From JAEXNA01 sp050486105 (GTDB lineage Bacteria > Vulcanimicrobiota > Xenobia > Xenobiales > JADMJV01): a DNA stretch of 29,732 nt. The stretch is taken from NCBI GenBank assembly GCA_050486105.1, contig JBJHCR010000040.1, positions 1-29,732 of the forward strand. The letters run 5' to 3'. Below the pieces are notes generated by a model. The model was not told where the DNA came from. It made no database searches and saw nothing but the letters and a program-made list of their open reading frames with translations. This document shows positions 9,464 to 17,045 of the stretch, piece by piece. Made by a program: the position numbers and the translations under genes. Each line of letters opens with the position of its first letter. The stretch's first letter is position 1.

Positions 9464-9505
9464 AGGAGCGACCTTTTTGGTCACTAAGGGTTAGAGATCA
9501 AGACC

Positions 9506-10684
9506 ATGACACGCCCCAGCATCTTGATCTGTACCCTGGTCTTAGTGCTCTTTGGCAGCGGCTGCCAAAATCTCAGCCAGGCTAACGGAACCGAATCTCA
9601 ACAAGTTTCTCAGCACCTAGACCCTAGCCCTAACCCCATGGCTCATTCAGCAGAAAGGGACTTCACTGTGGTTACCGTTGCTGAAGGTCTCAGCCACCCT
9701 AGGGGACTGGCCTTTCTTCCGAATGGCTCGGCCCTAATCACGGAACGACCCGGGCGCCTACGCCTCCTCACTAATGGCAAACTTTCACCCGAACCCTTGC
9801 AAGGAGTGCCTGAAGTTTTCGCTCGCCACCAAGCCGGACTGATGGACGTTGCTCTGCATCCAGATTTCTCGGCTAACACCTGGGTCTACCTGAGCTACGC
9901 TAAAGCCGGAGCAGAGGGGGCGACCACCGTGGTGAGTCGAGGTCGACTCACGGAATCAGGGCTGGAAGAAGTGGAAGAGATTTTTGTGGCCAAGGCTTGG
10001 GGATCCGGTGGCCAGCACCTCGGTTCCCGACTGCTCTTCGATGACCAACACTACCTCTACATAACTGTTGGCGATCGAGGGGACATGGAGCGAGCCCAAA
10101 ACCCCATGGACCACGCCGGAACGACCATTCGACTCCACGATGACGGAAGCATCCCTAAAGATAACCCCTTCGTTGATCGAGACGGCTACCTTCCCGAGAT
10201 TTTCAGCTACGGCCATCGCAACGCCCAGGGCATGGCCCTCCATCCCGAGACGCGACAAGTCTGGCAAAACGAGCACGGTCCTAGAGGTGGTGATGAGCTC
10301 AATATCATAAGAGCCGGAGCGAACTACGGATGGCCCAAAGTCACTCACGGCATCAACTATAATGGCCGCCAGATCACTCCCCATACAGAACTGCCTGGCC
10401 TGGAATCCCCAGTGCTGCACTGGACTCCCTCCATTGCCTGCTCAGGTCTGGAGTTCTACACCGGCGAAGCCTTCCCGCAATGGAAAGGGAACGCTTTTGT
10501 GGGGGCTCTGGTGCAAACTCACCTTCGCCGAGTTGTATTTCGTGATGGGGAACCCGAAGCCCAGGAAGAGTTGCTCAAGGACCTGGGAGAGCGCATCCGT
10601 GCCGTGAAACAAGGCCCAGACGACCTGCTGTACTTGCTGACCGATTCCGGCAATGGAAAATTGCTGAGGTTGGAGCCAAAGTGA
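9506..10684 (+). CDS. PQQ-dependent aldose sugar dehydrogenase-like lipoprotein (GSDH family, Asd/YliI-like)
   Basis: A protein of 392 residues. The N-terminus is a lipoprotein signal (hydrophobic ICTLVLVLFGSGC, lipobox Cys20), so the mature protein should be lipid-anchored in the periplasm or at the outer membrane. The rest is a six-bladed beta-propeller of the glucose/sorbosone dehydrogenase family. Marker stretches are GLSHPRGLAFLPNGSALITE, the second-blade LMDVALHPDFSANTWVYLSY, YGHRNAQGMALHPETRQVW, NEHGPRGGDELNII and NYGWPKVTHGINY, all close to the E. coli YliI (Asd) pattern. Family members oxidise aldose sugars using PQQ and pass electrons to quinone; PQQ supply genes are not in the window. 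The stop codon overlaps the GTG of a small downstream ORF (GTGA). Confidence 0.9.
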   Translation: MTRPSILICTLVLVLFGSGCQNLSQANGTESQQVSQHLDPSPNPMAHSAERDFTVVTVAEGLSHPRGLAFLPNGSALITERPGRLRLLTNGKLSPEPLQGVPEVFARHQAGLMDVALHPDFSANTWVYLSYAKAGAEGATTVVSRGRLTESGLEEVEEIFVAKAWGSGGQHLGSRLLFDDQHYLYITVGDRGDMERAQNPMDHAGTTIRLHDDGSIPKDNPFVDRDGYLPEIFSYGHRNAQGMALHPETRQVWQNEHGPRGGDELNIIRAGANYGWPKVTHGINYNGRQITPHTELPGLESPVLHWTPSIACSGLEFYTGEAFPQWKGNAFVGALVQTHLRRVVFRDGEPEAQEELLKDLGERIRAVKQGPDDLLYLLTDSGNGKLLRLEPK

Positions 10685-10839
10685 CCCTCAAAAGTCGTTC
10701 TGACCCTGGAGAACGAATCGTCCTTATCAAGGATGAGGTCGATTTGGGGCGAAGTGTCGACCCTCAGGGGACCCTTGCGGACATTGGAGGGAACCTTAGA
10801 AAACCCGGCCCAAAAGCGGGCCATGGAGAGAACCCATGA
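10681..10839 (+). CDS. 52-aa small ORF coupled to both neighbours
   Basis: GTG 10681 overlaps the dehydrogenase stop (GTGA), and its own TGA overlaps the ATG of the next gene (ATGA). A good ribosome site, GGAG, lies five bases before the GTG. The product starts MTLKSRSDPGERIVLIKDEV, continues with a DLGRSVDPQGTLADIGGN segment and ends in a Gly/Pro/Lys-rich tail. It has no signal peptide or membrane segment. I do not recognise a family. The double four-base overlap and the ribosome site are the evidence that it is real; it could instead be a short leader that serves only to carry ribosomes onward. Confidence 0.55.
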   Translation: MTLKSRSDPGERIVLIKDEVDLGRSVDPQGTLADIGGNLRKPGPKAGHGENP

Positions 10840-11207
10840 AAAGTCAAAGAACTGCACTCACACTGTTTACGGCCCTTGTCTTGACTCTCAGCTGCCTACT
10901 TCCAGCCTCAGCCAGCACCTGGCGCTCCACCAGCGGCAACATTTTTAAGTTTCATCCTGGAGGCAGCATGACCGCCTTTGTCGGAGATCAGACCTACCAC
11001 GGAAATTGGTGGTGGGTGGTGCACAACCATCAGTTCGCCTACAATTTCGGATGGGGAACCGTGAACGTCACCCTGCAGCCGGGCTCCGGGGCTATCGCTC
11101 AGCGTCAAGGTGAACCCGCTCAATTTTGGACTCAAGTTTCCACCCGAGGTGAAGACGAGAACGAGGTCGACACCAGCAGTTGGTTCTGGCCCCAGGTCGC
11201 GCCCTAG
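10836..11207 (+). CDS. Small secreted Trp/Gly-rich protein of unknown function
   Basis: A protein of 123 residues with a clear Sec signal peptide (hydrophobic ALTLFTALVLTLSCLLPAS, cleavage near ASA). A Cys lies within the hydrophobic part but is not in a good lipobox position. The mature ~95 residues are beta-like and aromatic: TWRSTSGNIFKFHPGG, TYHGNWWWVVHNHQFAYNF and WGTVNVTLQPGSG, then an acidic tail ending SSWFWPQVAP. The pattern resembles a small lipocalin- or beta-sheet-type domain, but no family is assigned. The ATG has a GGAGAG ribosome site and overlaps the 52-aa ORF (ATGA), so it belongs to the sugar dehydrogenase operon. A strong terminator follows directly. Confidence 0.75.
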   Translation: MKSQRTALTLFTALVLTLSCLLPASASTWRSTSGNIFKFHPGGSMTAFVGDQTYHGNWWWVVHNHQFAYNFGWGTVNVTLQPGSGAIAQRQGEPAQFWTQVSTRGEDENEVDTSSWFWPQVAP

Positions 11208-11209
11208 CT

Positions 11210-11265
11210 CTACAGAGAGCAAAAGAGGCCGGTTTGGTGAAACCGGCCTCTTTTGCCTTCTGTAG
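11210..11265. terminator. Bidirectional intrinsic terminator between convergent operons
   Basis: A perfect 15-bp stem (11221-11235 with 11240-11254) closes a GGTG loop. It starts with AAAA and ends in TTTT, so both strands give a hairpin followed by a U-run. Outer bases 11210-11216 and 11259-11265 (CTACAGA/TCTGTAG) extend the stem further. It lies between the ends of the + strand dehydrogenase operon and the - strand protease operon and can serve both. Confidence 0.93.
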
Positions 11266-11326
11266 CCTTTCTGTTTGGAGATTCGAAAACCGCTCAGTAG
11301 TCCTGAAGTCCTCCTCGGAATGACTC

Positions 11327-13300
11327 TCACTTCAGATTCACCCAAAGCACCTCGCGAGCTACGTAGTTGCTGGGCTCCTTGATGGTAGGGCGGCTCGCCC
11401 GGGTCCCCGACATGACCGAACCCATGAGCTGTCCGAAGGGGGTTTCAAGAGTTGCTTCAGGCTGGGCTGCCGAGCGCACTTGACCCTGGGTCTCAAGGAA
11501 AAGTAAGTCGAGCTCCTGAGCGGTCCCTATCACCTTGAAACCTTCCTGACCACTTCCTCCGTCAAAGGCCATGTCCACCGCTAAGGTTTGGTCTACCGCC
11601 AAAGCCTTATTGACTTCTACTCCGTAGGGGAAAAGAACCTTGACCCCGCCGTCGGGGGTGAAATTGAGAACCGAAATATACAACGGTCCCGCCGAGCGAT
11701 TGGTGATCTTCATCAAGGCTTGCTCTCCGACCCCAAAACTCAGCAGCCCATCGGGACCGGGTTCTGGCTCGGAGGGAACGAAACCGGCCACCGTAGAACC
11801 GGAAAAGCGGCCGGGCAGCAGTTGGACTTCGAGTTCCTGGGGAGCATTCACCATTCGTGTCAAGAACTGCCTACTGGCCTCACCTCGCAAGGCTCTCCGA
11901 AGCAGGGTAGGGTCGTTGGTGGGGGCTAAAATGTCTCCCCCAGTAGAGCGCTCCAATCGGAGTTTTCCTGCTTCGTTCCAAGCGAGAACGGCAGCCTCCG
12001 AGCCCCGAGAAACCTTCTTAACTACGGGATCCTCTACCAGGCTTTTCAGCCCCTCGGCCTCGGCATCAAAGAAGACCGGGATCTCGACCTGTCCGAAATT
12101 CTGCTCGGTGACCCAGCCCACTGCGGTCACTAGCTCCTCGGACTTACCCCGCTCTACTTTGGCCTTGGCCCGATAGAGATCAGTCCCTTGCTCGAGCACG
12201 GTCGCGCTGGTGAGGAAGCGGCCTTTGTCTTCAGGGGAGGTGGCTCCCAAGGCAAAAAGCTCAACCTTACTTCCGGGAGTCACCCCAAGCAAGCTTCCCC
12301 GATCCAGGGTCACCACCTGACCTTGAACCCCGAGCACCGAGATCGCCGGAGACCTCGGCTTGGCGCTCCCTCCGAAAAGCCGCAGGTCTCGGTCCCCTTC
12401 AGCCACGGGATTCTGGTCATAAAAATAAGGATTCGAGCTCACCAAGCGCATCAGTTCGTGATAAGTGGTGTCCGGACCGACCCTCGGGTCTTCCAAGGCC
12501 GTCACCAAGGCATTGGTGAAGTCTCCTCCGTGAGCCGGGTCTTCCTTGGCAGTCTGTCGGGCACTGCAAGCGCTCAGAACCACCCAGCCGGAGTCTCCTG
12601 CACCGTGCATGCTGGCCTCCACCAACTCTGGGGGTTTCTCACCTGTCTTCGGCAAACCCGGAGCCGCTCGGGCGGTCAAGTTGGTGCGCTCGATCTTTCC
12701 TAGGGCCGCAGCAGAGCGGCTGATGGTCCCCGAGTGGCAACTATCGAAAATGAAGACCACCGAACCCTCCCCGGTGCCGGAGGGTCGAACTTTCTGCACC
12801 GCCTTTTCGAGAATCGCCTCAAAAAAGTCGTCTCGAACCACCAGGTCGGGGAAGTCGGGATGGTCGGATTTCGGGGCATTCACAGGCACCAAACACTCAT
12901 CCAAGCCATTCGGTTCCCAATCGAATCTCTCATAGAGCGAACCTTCGGGCGGTTCTCGATTGGGAACCGCGAATCCGTGCCCTGCATAAAAGAAGATCAG
13001 GGTCTCGCCAGGCTGGGCTGCCTCGACCAAAGCGAGTAGGCCTTGTTCGATTCCTTCCTTGGTCGCCGACTGCTCCTCGAGCACCAGCAACCTGTCTTCG
13101 GGAGTAGAGAAGCGCTCTTTGAGCGACTCTCTGACTCTGAGGACATCTCTCGGCGCTCCCTCCAGAGTCGACCAGGCATCAGGATGCTGATAACTCCCTA
13201 TGCCCACCAAGAAGGCTCTGATCTTGGGGGTGGTGTCGGCCTGCACCGGGAGCCCGAAAGCCAGCAGAAGAAGAGCCGGCAGAACGAGTTTTTGCCTCAA
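11327..13300 (-). CDS. Exported caspase-family (C14, metacaspase-like) protease with DUF4384-like C-terminal domain
   Basis: A protein of 657 residues from TTG 13300, chosen because GGAG stands eight bases upstream and the product then begins with a clean Sec signal (RQKLVLPALLLLAFGLPVQA, cleavage before Asp). An in-frame TTG at 13321 would overlap the upstream gene and has no usable ribosome site. The caspase-like p20 fold covers about 25-260: the opening IRAFLVGIGSYQH, catalytic His108 in FFYAGHG and catalytic Cys188 in FIFDSCHSG, then WVVLSACSARQTA and FTNALVTAL. After a linker, about 490-600 resembles DUF4384 (MKITNRSAGPLYISVLNF, VKVLFPYG). It is encoded four bases after the CHAT protein gene. 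The signal peptide puts the enzyme outside the cytoplasm. Caspase-like proteases of this kind usually cut after basic residues; the substrate is unknown. Confidence 0.88.
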   Translation of the reverse strand: MRQKLVLPALLLLAFGLPVQADTTPKIRAFLVGIGSYQHPDAWSTLEGAPRDVLRVRESLKERFSTPEDRLLVLEEQSATKEGIEQGLLALVEAAQPGETLIFFYAGHGFAVPNREPPEGSLYERFDWEPNGLDECLVPVNAPKSDHPDFPDLVVRDDFFEAILEKAVQKVRPSGTGEGSVVFIFDSCHSGTISRSAAALGKIERTNLTARAAPGLPKTGEKPPELVEASMHGAGDSGWVVLSACSARQTAKEDPAHGGDFTNALVTALEDPRVGPDTTYHELMRLVSSNPYFYDQNPVAEGDRDLRLFGGSAKPRSPAISVLGVQGQVVTLDRGSLLGVTPGSKVELFALGATSPEDKGRFLTSATVLEQGTDLYRAKAKVERGKSEELVTAVGWVTEQNFGQVEIPVFFDAEAEGLKSLVEDPVVKKVSRGSEAAVLAWNEAGKLRLERSTGGDILAPTNDPTLLRRALRGEASRQFLTRMVNAPQELEVQLLPGRFSGSTVAGFVPSEPEPGPDGLLSFGVGEQALMKITNRSAGPLYISVLNFTPDGGVKVLFPYGVEVNKALAVDQTLAVDMAFDGGSGQEGFKVIGTAQELDLLFLETQGQVRSAAQPEATLETPFGQLMGSVMSGTRASRPTIKEPSNYVAREVLWVNLK

Positions 13301-13304
13301 GACT

Positions 13305-16300
13305 TCATCTCCAATCTCCAATCACTAGAAAAGAAGCCCAGTGATAAGGGTGGTGGGTTTCCTTATTGGCGATCAGGAGCTTCTGCGCCTCGTGCAAGGC
13401 TTTGGCCGGAGTCTCGCCGGCTCTCAGGTGGCGGTAGAAATGCTCCATCAGAAGTTTGGTCGAATCGTCTGACACCTTCCAGAGGCTAGCGGTGACCGTG
13501 GGGCATCCGGCGAAACCGAAGGCCTCAGCCAGGGTGGTCAGTTCGCTCTGTCCCTCAGAGTCGACACCCAACCCGGTTTCGCAGGCTGAAAGGGTCACAA
13601 GTCTCACATCGCGGAGATCCAAGCCGGCGATCTCCGCGATGTTGAGCTGCTGTCCCTGCCCAAGAACCAGATAGCTCTGATTGGGATCGTTCCTATCCAA
13701 AACCCCGTGGGTGGCCAGGTGCAATACACCTTTTCCGGAGAGGTTCCTGACTTGGTCCAGAGTGGCCTCATCGCCGATGAGCACTTCGGAATCCGGCCAA
13801 GAGGCGGCGATCGCGCGAGCCTCTTCGGCAGCCCCAGGAAGCGTTCCGTCCGGATTCCCCACAATCAAACTCCCACTCTTAAAAGGGGACGGTTGTCGGC
13901 CGAGACGCTCCAGGTCGGAAGATTTCAAAATCGTCACCACCTGTTTGGACTCAGCTAGAAACCTCAATGAGTCCCCATGGCGTTGAGCCAGAGCCTGCAA
14001 AGGTAGGTCCATCAAGGCTCCCGACGGGATGAAAGCCACCACTTGATAGGGCTCGATATCTTCGGCTATGGGCTCAACAAGATATTGGTAAAGAGCCACA
14101 AAAGGCTCCAGTGAAGATTCGGCTGTCTCAGGTTCGAGGGGAAGACCGAAGACGCGCCCGGCTCGACTGAGACCTCGATCTCGACTCTTGAGCAAGCCAT
14201 CTCTGGCCCGCTTCGAGAGCTCCGAGATGATTTTGCTTTCCACCGCTACTCGATGGATCTTGAGGTCTGTCTTGCTCAAGACGAAGAGAAATAAGGCGTC
14301 CTCGGCAGCAAAAGTTTGAACCACCACGGTGTCGTGGGGAACGTACTCCTGGAGTCGTGCAAAGTTCACCGGCCGCACTGCCAGCATCTGCCCGTAGTTG
14401 GGATACTGACGGCGGATCTGCCCTAGGGTTTGATAGAAGTCCGAGCGGGTCTTTGCCAGTTCGCCCTCCATCTCTTTGGCTGGACGCCCGGCTCCAGCTT
14501 CGTTGCTCCGGGCTTGCTCCAGAGCTCGGGTTCTCAAGCGGGCACCCTCCAATTCCTCCAACATACCGGCCAGCTTAGCGTCCCGGGCGGCCAAGCGCTC
14601 CACCTCGAGACCCATAACGCTCTCGGCCTGTCCCAGGCGGGCCAGGGTGGTGAAAGCCTCCTGGCCTTGACCGGACCTGAGTTGGAGCTCGGCCAGCAAC
14701 TCGTAGGCACGGCGAAAACGATGGCGCAGGCCACTCTGTCCCCCGGCTTCAAGCAGGTACTCTTCAATCTGGGCCACCGCTTCTGCAGCCAATTTCAAAG
14801 CCTGCTTCTGGGAGCCACCTTGATGTTCGATCTCAGCGGCGTTTACGGTGCAGACGATCTGTCCCGGCCGATATCGATTTTGCGCGCTCAATTCTTGCAA
14901 CTCTCGGTTCAAGTCCGCAGCCGGCTCAGCCTTAGAGTCCCGAATCAGACGTTCTACTTTCAGAAAGCGGGCATCCTCGAGTCCGAGAAACCCCCCTTGA
15001 GAACGAGCATCTCTTTGAAAGACCAACGCCTCTTCGAGGGCGTTGGCATCGTCGTAGAGTCGAGCCAACTCAAGTCGCTGCAGTGCCACTGTCCGAGGAG
15101 CTTCCCCCAACGACCAAACAAATTCGAATTGCCCACCTTCCAAATCGATGGGATTCCCGTACTGAGCCAATTGATATCCCAAGCCGGCTTCTCGAATAGT
15201 CTCCCAGGTTTGCTGCACCTGAGGTCCGGCTTCGGTCAAGAGACGCCTAGCTTGCTCTGTGTCACCACCACTGCGGACTGAAGCCACCACTTCAAGCTCC
15301 AAGGCCTGGGTCGCCAGCATGAACTCGGGATTCCACAAGAGCAGAAAAGCCTGAGTCTCAGAAGGCTGAAACTGCATCGCCAACTGACTTCGACCTAAGC
15401 GCCTCAGTCGCCTCAGATCCTCGGTGACTATGTAGCTAAGTTGAGCTTTGGTAGGGAACTCATCGGTCTCCCGCCTCTGCCGTCTCAGGCTCTCAAATAT
15501 CCATAAGCCGGCAGCCTCCACCACTTGTCGCCCGAGACCCCCAGGTAGGCCTGCCAGGTCTTCTTCTCGCAACAGAGACCACACTTGAGTATGGCGTCGG
15601 GTCAACTCCGAAAGGTCCACCTCCTCAGATTGACAGCGCCTGGCGAACTCCACACTCTCCACGATAAAGCGCACCAAGGGTTGAGGGTCTTCGACAATCA
15701 GCGTTCGGAGCACTTGCAGTTGTGCATCAACCTCGGTGGGCCGTTCCAACTTTCGAGCAGCGGACAGCATAGTCAGATGCAAAACGGTAGCTTGACCTCC
15801 GTCGACCTCGGAGGCATAGGATCTACCGAGATTCAGGGCTTCGTTCCAAAGACCGGTTGCCTCCAAAGCACTGACTTCGAGAGCCAGTACTTCACTTTTT
15901 CTGGGATGCCGAGGGTTCTTCTCCAGATAGGCCTTGAGAGCTTTCAGCATAGAGGGCAGGGCCTGATCGTTGCCGACTCGCACCGCCAGATGAGTAGCAG
16001 CGAGAGCCTCAGCGAATGGCTCGGTCGGGAGGTTCGCCTCCCTGGGCAACATCTGGGCGACAGTTCCCCGAGTGTCGACCACTTGATCTGCTTCGAACAA
16101 GGTTCCACGCCAGCGCGTCTCGGCCCAGAGGATTCCCAGTTCCCTAAGCTCAGAGTTAGGCTGATCGTCGCCTTCCATTCGGAAAGCGCGAGCGATAGCG
16201 TTGAGCCATTCTTCGTCCGCGCCGCGCCCCACGTGCCGGTACCTCTCCAGGACGCTGGCAAAGGCCAGTTTGCCGACCTCGCGCTGAAACCTTATCGCCA

Positions 16301-16457
16301 TGGCGATCTTGTGGAAGTCGCCCTCTTTCAACCATTGTCTCGTCTTAGTCTGGAAGACCTCTGGAGTGACCTCCTGAGCTGAAGCCGGGGAGAAAAACCA
16401 TAAGACCGCGGCTACGATCATCCAACCGGCAGTTGTCTTCATGGAACGTCTAGGCAT
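13305..16457 (-). CDS. Exported CHAT-domain protease with long TPR-like helical region
   Basis: A protein of 1050 residues from ATG 16457, which has a strong GAGGAGGG ribosome site; the open frame extends to 16505 only through a TTG. The N-terminus is a Sec signal (GWMIVAAVLWFFSPASA, cleavage before Gln). Residues ~30-680 are alpha-helical, TPR-like repeats with many Arg/Glu/Leu. From about 760 the CHAT domain begins; catalytic His917 is in HLATHG and Cys959 in LSACETG, the separase/caspase-clan dyad, followed by the typical GCPTVTASLWKVSD and ending HPYHWASFLVIGDWR. Family knowledge: CHAT proteins are caspase-clan proteases, e.g. the TPR-CHAT Csx29 of type III-E CRISPR. Here there is no CRISPR gene, and the partner is the caspase-like protein immediately downstream. 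Both are exported, so the pair probably acts in the periplasm or outside. Confidence 0.9.
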   Translation of the reverse strand: MPRRSMKTTAGWMIVAAVLWFFSPASAQEVTPEVFQTKTRQWLKEGDFHKIAMAIRFQREVGKLAFASVLERYRHVGRGADEEWLNAIARAFRMEGDDQPNSELRELGILWAETRWRGTLFEADQVVDTRGTVAQMLPREANLPTEPFAEALAATHLAVRVGNDQALPSMLKALKAYLEKNPRHPRKSEVLALEVSALEATGLWNEALNLGRSYASEVDGGQATVLHLTMLSAARKLERPTEVDAQLQVLRTLIVEDPQPLVRFIVESVEFARRCQSEEVDLSELTRRHTQVWSLLREEDLAGLPGGLGRQVVEAAGLWIFESLRRQRRETDEFPTKAQLSYIVTEDLRRLRRLGRSQLAMQFQPSETQAFLLLWNPEFMLATQALELEVVASVRSGGDTEQARRLLTEAGPQVQQTWETIREAGLGYQLAQYGNPIDLEGGQFEFVWSLGEAPRTVALQRLELARLYDDANALEEALVFQRDARSQGGFLGLEDARFLKVERLIRDSKAEPAADLNRELQELSAQNRYRPGQIVCTVNAAEIEHQGGSQKQALKLAAEAVAQIEEYLLEAGGQSGLRHRFRRAYELLAELQLRSGQGQEAFTTLARLGQAESVMGLEVERLAARDAKLAGMLEELEGARLRTRALEQARSNEAGAGRPAKEMEGELAKTRSDFYQTLGQIRRQYPNYGQMLAVRPVNFARLQEYVPHDTVVVQTFAAEDALFLFVLSKTDLKIHRVAVESKIISELSKRARDGLLKSRDRGLSRAGRVFGLPLEPETAESSLEPFVALYQYLVEPIAEDIEPYQVVAFIPSGALMDLPLQALAQRHGDSLRFLAESKQVVTILKSSDLERLGRQPSPFKSGSLIVGNPDGTLPGAAEEARAIAASWPDSEVLIGDEATLDQVRNLSGKGVLHLATHGVLDRNDPNQSYLVLGQGQQLNIAEIAGLDLRDVRLVTLSACETGLGVDSEGQSELTTLAEAFGFAGCPTVTASLWKVSDDSTKLLMEHFYRHLRAGETPAKALHEAQKLLIANKETHHPYHWASFLVIGDWR

Positions 16458-16531
16458 GCACCCTCCTCGCCAAGGCCAACCTGGACCCCTGCACGATCGG
16501 ATCAATACACTTTTCTCGGGCGGAAACCTCC

Positions 16532-16537
16532 TATACT
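16532..16537 (+). promoter_or_regulatory. Candidate -10 box for the parvulin gene
   Basis: TATACT matches a -10 element in the 169-base gap between the divergent CHAT and parvulin genes. No good -35 sequence stands 16-18 bases upstream. It would give a leader of about 80 bases before the ATG at 16627, which has its own ribosome site (AGGAG, five bases upstream). Confidence 0.35.
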
Positions 16538-16626
16538 CACTCGCCTAGACCGACTTAGCAGCGAGAGAAGTAGGAGATTTCCCTTGGTCTCTCCAAACAC
16601 CGCAGACGTCAATTTTAGGAGACCCC

Positions 16627-16920
16627 ATGGGAAGTTTATTCGGAAACAAAGAGAAGGTTCGCTGCTCGCATATCCTGGTCAAGGATGAGCAAGCCGCCCG
16701 AGACTTGCTCAAGGAATTGAAAGAAGGAGCCGATTTTTCAGCCAAGGCCAAAGCTCTGTCCCAGTGCCCCAGTGGACAAAGCGGTGGCGACCTAGGTCAC
16801 TTTGGACGAGGTGCGATGGTCAAAGAATTCGATGCAGTGGCCTTCGATCTCGAAGTGGGCCAGCTCTCAGACGTGGTGCAAACCCAGTTTGGCTACCACG
16901 TCCTCATTCGCACCGATTGA
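16627..16920 (+). CDS. ppiC: Small parvulin-type peptidyl-prolyl isomerase (PpiC-like)
   Basis: A protein of 97 residues, the length of a single free-standing parvulin domain such as E. coli PpiC. The family pattern is complete: VRCSHILVKDEQAARDLL, FSAKAKALSQCPSGQSGGDLG, FGRGAMVKEFDAVAFDL and FGYHVLIRTD. There is no signal peptide, so it works in the cytosol on prolyl bonds in folding proteins; the short MGSLFGNKEK start is a non-catalytic extension. The ATG follows an AGGAG ribosome site by five bases. It is transcribed away from the exported protease pair, and no functional link to them is visible in the sequence. Confidence 0.93.
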   Translation: MGSLFGNKEKVRCSHILVKDEQAARDLLKELKEGADFSAKAKALSQCPSGQSGGDLGHFGRGAMVKEFDAVAFDLEVGQLSDVVQTQFGYHVLIRTD

Positions 16921-17045
16921 TGCTCAATCAACAGCAACTTTAGCATTTACGGAGGAGGCTCCGAGCCGGTCGCCAACTGACCCCGAGCGGGCCATGTGTA
17001 CCATGGCCTTAGAGATTCCGTAAGAGAAATAGGTTTGGGTAGGTC

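Noticed and set aside
9466..9505. Possible hairpin GACC-TTTTT-GGTC before the sugar dehydrogenase
   Set aside because: A four-base stem around a T-run is not a convincing terminator or promoter.
11640..12935. + strand frames antisense to the caspase gene (178, 171, 129 codons)
   Set aside because: No domain content, and they overlap each other; the minus-strand protein explains the region.
14430..16382. Two long + strand frames (283 and 265 codons) inside the CHAT gene
   Set aside because: They run antisense to a protein with conserved CHAT motifs, and neither has a recognisable domain or start signal. They are shadows caused by codon bias.
16950..16963. Short hairpin CGGAG/CTCCG after the parvulin gene
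   Set aside because: Five-base stem with no U-run; too weak to call a terminator.
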